Source: Aporrectodea caliginosa (taxonomy: Eukaryota > Annelida > Clitellata > Crassiclitellata > Lumbricidae). Taken from it: 64,000 nt of DNA. A program made the position numbers and the translations under genes. Positions 56,000 to 64,000 of the stretch are shown here, in pieces. Under the pieces are notes generated by a model. The model was not told where the DNA came from, searched no databases, and worked only from the letters and a program-made list of their open reading frames with translations. The stretch spans positions 41,001 to 105,000 of the forward strand of contig JACEVL010000285.1 of assembly GCA_020284085.1 (NCBI GenBank), in the 5' to 3' direction. How positions within the stretch are numbered: the stretch's first letter is position 1; each line of letters begins with the position of its first letter.

Positions 56000-56537
56000 G
56001 ACAAAATGTTTCGTGGCTGAGTGGCTCAATCAACTGTGTCTGTAAAACATTCAATAATTTTCGTAAGCTAACAACGACTGATAAAAAGTTCACCCTCAAT
56101 GCGGTATCCATATGGTCTATCGTCCTAACTACTGACTCTGCTGAGGTTTCATACGCCATGCAGTGTTACCGCAGACGCCCTGCTTATATTCAGCGTTTAA
56201 CTTACGGAGTTTATATTCGTATAATATAGGGCTCTACGGGATCCATACATATCCGCAGGAATGCAATCGCAAACTGGAATGAAAATCCGTTTATTAAATA
56301 GAAATACGCTGCTCTTCATGCACGTTGAAGTCGTGAATCCGTGCATTGCTAAAACAGATCATAGACATTTATTCCTAATTTCCTACTATCGCTGTGCTTT
56401 TCTCGTGACAACCAATCTCATAACTCAGCACGTGAATAATAAACATGCAGGTTGCATGCATGGACAGAAACATGCGGTTGGAACTGAATTCATACGCAAT
56501 GAAATTCCTCTTAAAGACCTTTATATATGCATACACA

Positions 56538-56605
56538 AATACACACACACATATATATATATATACACACATATATACATATATATACATATGCATATAT
56601 ATATA
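56538..56605. repeat. (CA)n/(TA)n microsatellite
   Basis: CACACATATATA runs directly adjoining the mariner-like element's left TIR; probably the TA-rich target. Confidence 0.9.
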
Positions 56606-56715
56606 CAGGGTGGGCCAGCATAAATGCACCGACTTTGCATGCATATAACTCCGCCAATTTTTATAAGTTATTTATGCTTTATACGTGAAATTAAAGATAT
56701 TTCACTCTAGTATTA
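56606..56715 (+). repeat. left TIR of mariner-like element
   Basis: Pairs with 57292-57401 inverted; preceded by TA at 56604-56605. Confidence 0.9.
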
Positions 56716-56809
56716 GCCTTGAAAAAGTCGAACTGGTACTATTTCAAATTTTAAGGAAATCTTTGGAACAGCGCTAGGTACCATATTTTGTTGTTATTAG
56801 TGACGAAAT

Positions 56810-57019
56810 ATGGCGCCGTTGACAGACGATGATCAAGTTTTGATCTGAATTTTGCTAACTGATAAGGGATTTGATGCGTTTAAAATAATTAAAGAGTTTC
56901 CTAACAGAGGATAAAATAAAAATACGTTGAATCGTCTGATACGGAAAATTGATGAAACAGGAACTTCGCGTCGTAAACCACGCGAATCGGTACGCATGCA
57001 CAGCGCGCACACCCGTTAA
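56810..57019 (+). pseudogene. mariner-like transposase N-terminal remnant
   Basis: Reads MAPLTDDDQVLI, then a stop. It continues with IIKEFPNRG, stop, and TLNRLIRKIDETGTSRRKP, the helix-turn-helix start of mariner-type transposases. At least three in-frame stops and no catalytic domain, so not functional. Confidence 0.75.
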
Positions 57020-57291
57020 CATTGCTCGTGTGTCCCTGTTGCAGCACGTGGTAGACGTATTGAATATTCATTTGCTTAGAAAAGACTGCAACAGACTCTC
57101 TCCTAATTAATTATTAATTTTGCTGTGCAGTACAAATTTCTGGCTATATCGTTTAATTTTGTGTGTGCAGTTACTGTAAAAATTGCCATGAATTTATTTT
57201 ATTAGCTAGTTACTGCAAAAACTATGAGTGTTGTTATGTCATGATCTACATCATGTAGGGTAAAGCTACAATAATAAATGTGTTTGAATTT

Positions 57292-57401
57292 TAATACTAG
57301 AATGAAATATCTTTAATTTCACGCATTAAGTATAAATAACTTACAAAAATTGGCTGAGTTATATGCATGCAAAGTCGGTGCATTTATGCTGGCCCACCCT
57401 G
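57292..57401 (-). repeat. right TIR of mariner-like element
   Basis: Inverted copy of 56606-56715; followed by TA at 57402-57403. Confidence 0.9.
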
Positions 57402-58107
57402 TATATACATCAACTTGCAGTATAGTAAACGTGAAATGTATAAATATTATAGGCTGTCGGACGTTGGTTGTCTTGAACATGCTTAGTTGATTTTTCTTTC
57501 AGAATAATATGATTTCACTTGGCATCGACCATTCGTCAACTTCGTGTGACATGTTACGATAGCAGCTCTATAGAAGTCATCGGAACTTTTATAGCGCCGT
57601 AGTAATAATTCATCAAACGATCGTTGTATCGATGACTTCCAATCCCAAGCAGATATATGTTGGAGAGAACCTATCGACATCCGACTGCATACTGCATGGT
57701 CCGTGAGACTAAAAGACAGTCTAAACGGAGGGTATAGTAGGCCTATACGACAAGGGTGGAACTTCAGCTTTAAATATATATAAACCAAGAATCTTGGTGC
57801 AAAATGGTTCTCTTGCATTTTGCATCAGTAAGTGAGTGCAATATAATAAAATGATGTTATACATTTAGCACCGCGATACAATGTCATGTGTGCTCCATAT
57901 AAAGTTCTATACCCACATTAGAGGTGGCAATGAACACGTGATATATCATGTTCCTCTATTATATCCGTGGATTCTTTTCTGCAGAAATCGTTGATATATA
58001 TAGCTCGAACATGCACGTCATACTGCAGAGATGCATGTATATAGTTGTATACGCGTGCTTGTACGTTTGCCTCGGTGTTCAGCTGCTGTATGTGAGTGTA
58101 CGTGGGT

Positions 58108-58179
58108 GTGTCAGTGTGTGTGTGTGTGTGTGTGTGTGTTTATGTGTGTGTGTACGTATGTGTGTCAGAATGTTTGTGT

Positions 58180-58260
<81 letters not shown>

Positions 58261-58340
58261 TGTGTGTCACTGTGTGTGTGTGTCACTGTGTGTGTGTGTG
58301 TCACTGTGTGTGTCACTGTGTGTGTGCCTATATATATATA
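58108..58340 (+). repeat. (GT)n microsatellite with GTCACT interruptions
   Basis: Long alternating GT, including about 70 bp uninterrupted at 58180-58250, then regular TCACTGTGTGTG units and a short TA run. A sequence type that can form Z-DNA. Confidence 0.98.
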
Positions 58341-58369
58341 TGGAGATTGGGTGAATGACTTCACGGATG

Positions 58370-59840
58370 CCTGAGCAGCTATAGATGGACGTGGAACGAT
58401 AATAATTGAAGTGCGTGCCATTTCTGTTGGGTTTGAAGCGGCATTAATTGTGGCCGACCGACCGACCGACCGACTGACTGACGTGCCTGGCATTTCTCTG
58501 ATTGCCTCCGCTGCTGCAGACTCCCATCCTCGTATAGTTTCCCATGCCTGCATATTCCGCTCATCTTGACCTCTGGGTTCCATGGAATTAAAGTCCACTG
58601 ATGAACCTTGCCTGCCTCTCTCTGGACGCAATCACTGATGTAATTTAATCCGGTTCTCCCGACCGCCACGGCCTCCCTCCCTCCCCCTCTCGCCCTGCAG
58701 CTGGACGGGGTGGGCGCCTATTTCCCCGGGGACTCGCCTGCAGTGTGGCCGAGGTTCGTTCCGACCCCTCGAATAATTCAATCTCCTCGGTTCGGTCAAG
58801 CCAAGCGCCCGGTTCGATGATGGAAGTCGAGGGCGAACGTGCAAGGCTGACGGGGTGCAGGGCAGGCAGACCGTGGCCCGTCTCCCGGCCGCCGCCGCCG
58901 CAGGGCCCTGCCACCGCCGAGTCTTCCGTCTACGCGTCGTGCTCTTCCGACTAAATCATGACTGCAGCAGCGACCAAGATTGAATTTGACTGGGAGATGC
59001 ATTTGCGAGGAACGTCGAAGCAGCAGCGAAGGCGATGGAGGTGCATGGCCTGGCCCCGGCGGGCGAGGCTGGCACCCTCCTGCTTCCTCCCTCCGTTGCC
59101 CATCCCTTCCTCGGCCGGCCAAGGGGGCCGCGGGCTGCAGCGCCGCAATTCACGGCCGGTCGGCTCATGAACCCAATGAAAGGCGTTCATCAGTGGACCG
59201 GGCGTCAGCGACCGACGCTTCACTTGCCGGCTCTTATTGAATAGCGCGCGTCATCGGCGGTCCATCGGGTCAACGAATGATCGATGGACTGGCTACATCG
59301 AAATGTCACGGCAGCGGAAGGATGATGGATGCAGGGGCGCGACCGCCAGACCCAACCCTCTCGCCCGTCCGCCGACCCCACGATAACCGCCCGGCCAAGA
59401 AATAATATCTCGGGAACATCGAAGTGCAGCCACTCCTCGCTGCTGCAGCCGCCCAGATGCATCCATCCGGACTTCGTGTGCCCAATTCTCCCTCTCTCCC
59501 TCTGTCTTTCCATCTCGCCCTGTCTGTCCCTCATCGGACCCCCTCCGCGCTTCCATCTCCTCCGTTTCGCTACTATGGAGATCCTCCTCCGTGCCATTCC
59601 AATTTCTCGTTTATGCGTTCGATGCATTTGCGTTCGCGGTGCATGCCCCGACGGGATTTCATATTTGAAAGGGTTCGCCTAGTCTTCAAAGGGATCGTCA
59701 TGCCCCGCTGGTCTTCACCTCTGACCCCATTCCATGCTGCGCCTCCATACGACTCCACGGACGCCCAAGTGGCTTTGTTTTCCGCGGTGGCTGTAACATC
59801 CAATCGTCTGAGGGATATTCGGCTCTTTCATTAACGTATG
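58370..59840. promoter_or_regulatory. largest GC/CpG-rich island (about 1.4 kb)
   Basis: Long CpG-rich nonrepetitive stretch with a (CCGA)4 run at about 58453 and several ATGAATCATGACTG or TAATTGAAG-type AT cores. Overlapping open frames on both strands reflect high GC; none shows a known domain. Confidence 0.35.
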
Positions 59841-60749
59841 CATGGATGAACAGGAGGATGGAAGAAAGGAAAGAGAAAGGAGAAACAATGCAGAATGGGA
59901 GGAAGGAAGAAAAGCTGGAAAACTGAAGGAAGGAAGGCGAAGAAAAATTAGAGGAATGATGGAAATGAGATTATGAGAACGGAAAATGTAGGGATGGATG
60001 GAAAAGGAAAGAAATAGAGAAGAGGAGAAAAAATGAAGGAAAAGGATAAAGTTAAAGTGGATTGAAAGTATACGAGACTGATAAATCTGAGTTTGGAATA
60101 GAACAAAACGTACAACCGATAACATTTCTATAGACTATTATTCCGAAATGCATGCAGGCGCACTTTGTAACACATGCACGTCCTATATTATATAGAGAGT
60201 CAGCATCATATTATAAACATTCACAGACGTTTAGCCCTATAATACATTTATTACAGCATATAAATTTATATATTTATAATGACATGTCAGAAGGAAGTCT
60301 ATTATAATTATAATTTAAGCTCATGTGTAATATTTTGAGCTCTTTTATCGAAGCATTTCACGTAAATTCTAATTTGGACAGTTTAATAAGATCGCATGGC
60401 TGTAATTATTTTTGCAGATATTCAGAAGTCTTTGCAGAGTGTAGCTAAACAGCCTGATGAACAATGGCACCATAATTCTGAAATGCTAAATATTAAATTA
60501 TGCTATTTATATATAACGAAGAAATGCAAAGTGCTAAACTGCATGCAGAGCATGCATACAGTGGCATCATGCACGAAAAAAGGAAGAAATGCCAACTGAT
60601 GCCATATAAACTGCAAATAGACCTGCTGTTCCAAAGACATTGCATGAGGTCATCACTATTTTCTATATAATATAACTATAGCATTACATGCATCTATACA
60701 TCTTGTAATTAATAATTATTAAATATACATATACAAATACATTATAATA

Positions 60750-60797
<48 letters not shown>
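60750..60797. repeat. (TA)n microsatellite
   Basis: Pure TA run of about 44 bp. Confidence 0.95.
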
Positions 60798-60799
<2 letters not shown>

Positions 60800-61079
60800 T
60801 AAGAGAAATAGACTAAGTTTTATTTTAGATTTAAAATTTAGATATAATCACAGGGACTTTCGATTTCCTGACCTGATTTCTACCGGCGGGCCTTCTAAAT
60901 AGTTTAACTATTCTATTGTTTAATATAAAATTGGTATCAACTTTCATATGGTTTTGCAGCACATCGTGCACATGTAGCAAACTCCAAAAATACAACATTA
61001 AGACCTAACAATTATGCTTGAAAATACATGTAGCCCAAAATTATGTATTGTGCCAAAAAATTCTCATCTCCATGAGCTT

Positions 61080-61760
61080 CGCCCTCTGTACTCCGAGCAG
61101 GGGTCATGAGCCCCAATGAGGACCCGACCCAGACCCAATGTATAGGCTTGCTGTTTGCGACCACCATGTACATGGCCCCTTCCTCAAATACAGGATCCGC
61201 TTTCGGAAGCCGACGCCTGAGATTTGGACGTGAAATGTCAGGCGCACGACATATCCGTCGCGTTCAATGCAGCGTTGGAATGAAACGGAGCACAACAAAT
61301 GAATCGGGCGCTGCTCTGTGAATTGGCTTCATACTGGTTCGGCTGAGGGCTTTTCGTTTTCCGCCCCGCCAGCCAACGTAGCGTCAGAATTAAGACAGAA
61401 GCGGTCATTAAGTGATTGGCGGCGACTTCACAAGCAAGCGTTTCGTCACGTAGAAGGCGCGAACCCCGGCAGCCGTGGCGCGGCGGTGAGATCAAGGCGG
61501 AAGCGGCGGTGAGATCAAGGCGCGCCGTGAGAGGATGGCGACCAGTGAGAGAGGAAGCCTGGAGCAGAAGATGAAGAGGAGGATGAAGAAGGGGATGGAG
61601 TGTGACTGGCCTCAATTGCAGCACAGACCGTTAGCCAGGTATAAGATCGACTCAAGTGGACGAACGACACGTGCGACTTTACGCCTGAGTGTCACACGAG
61701 TTACGTCATTAGACACGGCGCCCTTAAGCAAACCAACCGCAAGACAACTACATTCACTAC
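61080..61760. promoter_or_regulatory. GC/CpG-rich island
   Basis: CpG-rich, with a tandem of GGCGGTGAGATCAAGGCG at about 61481-61527. No recognised protein. Confidence 0.25.
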
Positions 61761-61837
61761 ACGTGTAGACAACCTCCTTTTCCTCAATCCAACCTATATA
61801 CTCTATTCCATGCGGCTCATATACAAACGAAAAGAGA

Positions 61838-62050
61838 TCCTGAGTGGCCGAGTGGGTTGGTAGCCTGCTCTCCACGCCGGCGGCCCGGGTTCGATTCCGG
61901 GTCGGTCGGTTTATCAGAGATTAATTTCTCGAATCTTTACTGCATGCGGGTGGCTCGGTCGCATTATAAACGTGGAGTACGAGGTTGCTTTCTGCCTCCG
62001 ACACTAATCATCTTCGATATGAAAAAGTGTCGTTAAGCCGAAGTACAAAA
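61838..62050 (+). mobile_element. tRNA-derived SINE
   Basis: RNA polymerase III A box TGGCCGAGTGG at 61845-61855 and B box GGTTCGATTCC at 61888-61898, with tRNA spacing. The T-arm CCCGG/CCGGG pairs but the acceptor ends do not, so this is a SINE head and not a working tRNA. The 3' body holds a hairpin (CGACACT ... AGTGTCG, 61999-62032) followed by GTTAAGCCG and an A-rich end. Confidence 0.7.
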
Positions 62051-62705
62051 AATATACAAACGAACACACGCACATCCATCCATCCAACCGATTTACAAAC
62101 TCAGTTTTCAATAGGGATAAATCTTCTGTGGCGGAATCTTCCGCCACACTAGACATACTTCCGCGGCGGAAGACCTTTGCGCATGCGCAAACCATCGACC
62201 GTGCATGCGCATTCCAAATCGCATGCGCATTGTTCAAAACATGCTTGAAATGGCTGAATAATATTCTTAGGACGAACTTTTAAGTCAACAGTACGTTACT
62301 TCCTATCAGTTGGTGTAGTGAGGATCGATTAGAATCAGGTTAGGGGGTCAGTTAGGGTCAGGAATAGGGTTTATCATAACCCTAACCCTGATAATATCTG
62401 TATGCACGTCACGTATACTCGCTATGCATTTCATGCAGAGAAAATTATGATTTAAAGAAAGTGGAATTATTTCTGCATGGAACTAAATTTCTGCATGATA
62501 TGTAGCCTATGCACTCGCTTAGCAATGATACTTTATTCGTCTGCATATTATGTAGGCCTATTTATTAAAATCTATTGCAACACACGCTTCTATACAGATG
62601 ACACCTCAAACTGCAAAAATCAGTAGGCCCTATAAGCCTACATCCCGCTGACAAAAAATGTTCAAACAATAAAATTCATGTATATTTAACTACATAATTA
62701 ATATT

Positions 62706-62709
62706 AATG

Positions 62710-62736
<27 letters not shown>
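62706..62736. repeat. (TA)n microsatellite
   Basis: Pure TA run. Confidence 0.9.
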
Positions 62737-62740
<4 letters not shown>

Positions 62741-62860
62741 GCAGTTTTTTATGCACACATATCATTAAAGGTATCTCTCACATTTGATGGATAGCCACGC
62801 ACCACGCGTGGTAGTGATAGGTTCAATAAGAGGCTTCGTATAAAATTTCTTCTTACCAGA

Positions 62861-62968
62861 AATAATCGTAAATCGTAAACTCCAGATTTTTAAAGCGCTA
62901 CTCTAAAGCTGAGCGCAGGGCACCAGCTTATTCACGAGCGCTGCGGCGAATCAGAGGGGTTGCTCAGA
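62861..62968 (-). repeat. dispersed repeat, CAGCTTATTCACGAGCGCTG family, copy 3
   Basis: AATCGTAAATCGTAAACTCC, GCGCTACTCTAAAG, GGGCACCAGCTTATTCACGA, GCGCTGCGGCGAATCAG. Confidence 0.7.
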
Positions 62969-63134
62969 GATCGATGTCCAGTGGAGGTTACTTGGAATAA
63001 GTTGCCTGGAATAAGTATAACACAGCATCCGGCAACATGGACTGCTCAATAGTGCTCATGCAGCCTATATTTGCCTCTTTACCGAAAAGGATATTCATTC
63101 TGTTCGATTGTGGTTTCATTGTGTCAGGTCGGGC

Positions 63135-63315
63135 CATGGGCGTATTTAGGGGTGGTTTTACGTGTTCAAACCACCCCCGAAATAAGTTTCCTAAACAATT
63201 TTTATATGCTTTTACATGCAAAATTTTAAAAAACCTGGACTTTTACGACGATTTTCAATGGAACCCCCCCGAAATCTTAAAATCCCTCCGAATTTTTTTT
63301 ATAGCTACGCTCATG
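63135..63315. mobile_element. hAT-type MITE, CATGGGCGTA family, copy 3
   Basis: Starts CATGGGCGTATTTAGGGG and ends, inverted, CATGAGCGTAGCTA. Flanks GGTCGGGC and GGTCAGGC match 7/8 as target duplication. Same family and orientation as 55821-55999. Confidence 0.75.
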
Positions 63316-63324
63316 GGTCAGGCG

Positions 63325-63392
63325 CTCCCCTGATGAGTCTCTCTCGAAGGGGAGCTATATAAATGTGCAATTACATTACAGTTACATTATAT
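63325..63392 (+). repeat. SINE/LINE 3' end with ATTACA tail
   Basis: GGCGCTCCCCTGATGAGTCT, then GGGAGCTATATAAATGTGC and an (ATTACA)n-type tail. Confidence 0.6.
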
Positions 63393-64000
63393 TAAATTAT
63401 ATATATCGATAAAGCAAAACCAGGAGAGTTGCCTATATGTATAGTCAATGATACAATATCATTTGGTTGATGCGTTCTGTATCATTGTGCACTGAATTGA
63501 ACTGCTCTGATTATAATATCTCGCCCATGCAGCAATCGAATTAGGCGCCATATAATCTGAGACAGACTATGCATTAGGAAGAGGTGCTGCTCGCATTCCA
63601 GTCTCGTGAGGCGAGCGCCATCTGTTAGAGAACTGAATCTCAGTCATTGCAATGCATGCTGTTTGAAAGACCTTCGTTTGCTCTTAATTCAACATGCATC
63701 GAGTTAGTTTCAATCGAATGCAGATCGTCGTTTGGTTTATATTGTTATTATGATGGCGCTATATAATAAGTGAGCTTGGGCATGGTGGTGGTGTGCAGTG
63801 TGTCAATCAAAATATTAGGAACGTGTTCAATCGTCATGGCGTTTAACTATACTGCAATGCCATTGCCACCTTCAATCAATAAATCAATCAATCAATCGAG
63901 TTTATTGAACCAGTTCAATATATAATCAGAACAGTACAATCATAACAATAAGCAAGTAGATCAGTTAATGTGCAAAAAAGTAGATCAGTCAATGTGTAAT

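Larger units (their letters stand above)
56606..57401. mobile_element. mariner-like DNA transposon, internally deleted, 110-bp TIRs
   Basis: Inverted terminal repeats 56606-56715 and 57292-57401, each about 110 bp with only a handful of mismatches, starting CAGGGTGGGCCAGCATAAAT. TA flanks each end, as expected for Tc1/mariner insertion. The interior keeps only the start of a transposase (56810-57019). Confidence 0.9.
42689..64000. other. gene-poor region
   Basis: Apart from the listed transposons, SINEs, microsatellites and GC islands, nothing in either strand reads as a known protein or structural RNA. Open frames here follow simple repeats or local GC content. Confidence 0.6.

Noticed and set aside
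57948..58374. Cys-Val-rich frames resembling a cysteine-rich peptide
   Set aside because: Product of a (GT)n repeat in alternating phases.
59424..59834. 136-codon frames on both strands in the 59-kb island
   Set aside because: Both strands open because of composition; no conserved motif.
61838..61910. Functional tRNA gene
   Set aside because: A and B boxes are present but the acceptor stem does not pair and the anticodon arm is poor; better as a SINE head.
62340..62395. Interstitial telomere repeats (TTAGGG-like), also at 32255-32280 (CCCTAACC-like)
   Set aside because: Only two or three irregular units; not a tandem array.
1..64000. CRISPR arrays, operons, bacterial genes
   Set aside because: Spliced genes, LINEs, SINEs and microsatellites show this is animal nuclear DNA; no regular spacer-repeat array was seen.

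Overview
This is animal nuclear DNA. It has long introns with GT-AG junctions, many dispersed transposon remnants, long microsatellites, and two genes recognisable by close protein similarity to vertebrate genes. The exon phases, LINE types and the many GTAGGCCTA-like motifs fit a marine bilaterian invertebrate, but the window does not settle the phylum.

Gene layout. (1) Minus strand, 1329-27901: a complete NT5C2-type cytosolic purine 5'-nucleotidase (IMP/GMP nucleotidase). I assembled it as 15 coding exons joining to 1806 nt, which is 601 codons plus a stop. Every junction obeys GT-AG and the reading frame closes. (2) Plus strand, 32998-34265: a two-exon POLR2L/RPB10 gene of 67 codons, for a zinc-binding subunit shared by RNA polymerases I, II and III. 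The two genes are divergent and separated by about 5 kb. That interval holds a hAT-like element, a lone THAP-domain first-exon-like segment (31264-31352), a YY1-like motif and a pair of inverted CTCF-like sites.

Mobile DNA. The NT5C2 introns hold a nearly full-length CR1/L2-type LINE (8250-11219), several truncated LINE and SINE 3' ends that share its 3' terminus, and 71-bp piggyBac-like palindromic MITEs at TTAA. The 36-42.7 kb stretch is a transposon nest. A hAT-like element (36296-40519, 8-bp TSD) contains an old LINE fragment. That fragment is split by a second hAT-like element (36947-39960, 8-bp TSD), which is split by a 5'-truncated RTE-like LINE (37827-38988, 12-bp TSD). Next to it lie another LINE fragment cut by a hAT-like element (41317-41742) and a hAT-like element made of GAGTTAACTCA repeats (42080-42680).

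Right half (43-64 kb). I find no protein-coding gene. It is AT- and microsatellite-rich DNA ((TA)n, (CAT)n, (GA)n, (GACA)n, (GT)n, polypurine) broken up by GC/CpG-rich islands near 43.0, 50.2, 52.1, 54.5, 59 and 61.4 kb that could be regulatory. It also holds small hAT-type MITEs with 8-bp duplications, a mariner-like element with 110-bp terminal repeats and a dead transposase start (56606-57401), and a tRNA-derived SINE (61838-62050).

The two host genes have unrelated housekeeping roles (purine nucleotide turnover and transcription). I see no functional link beyond their divergent arrangement.
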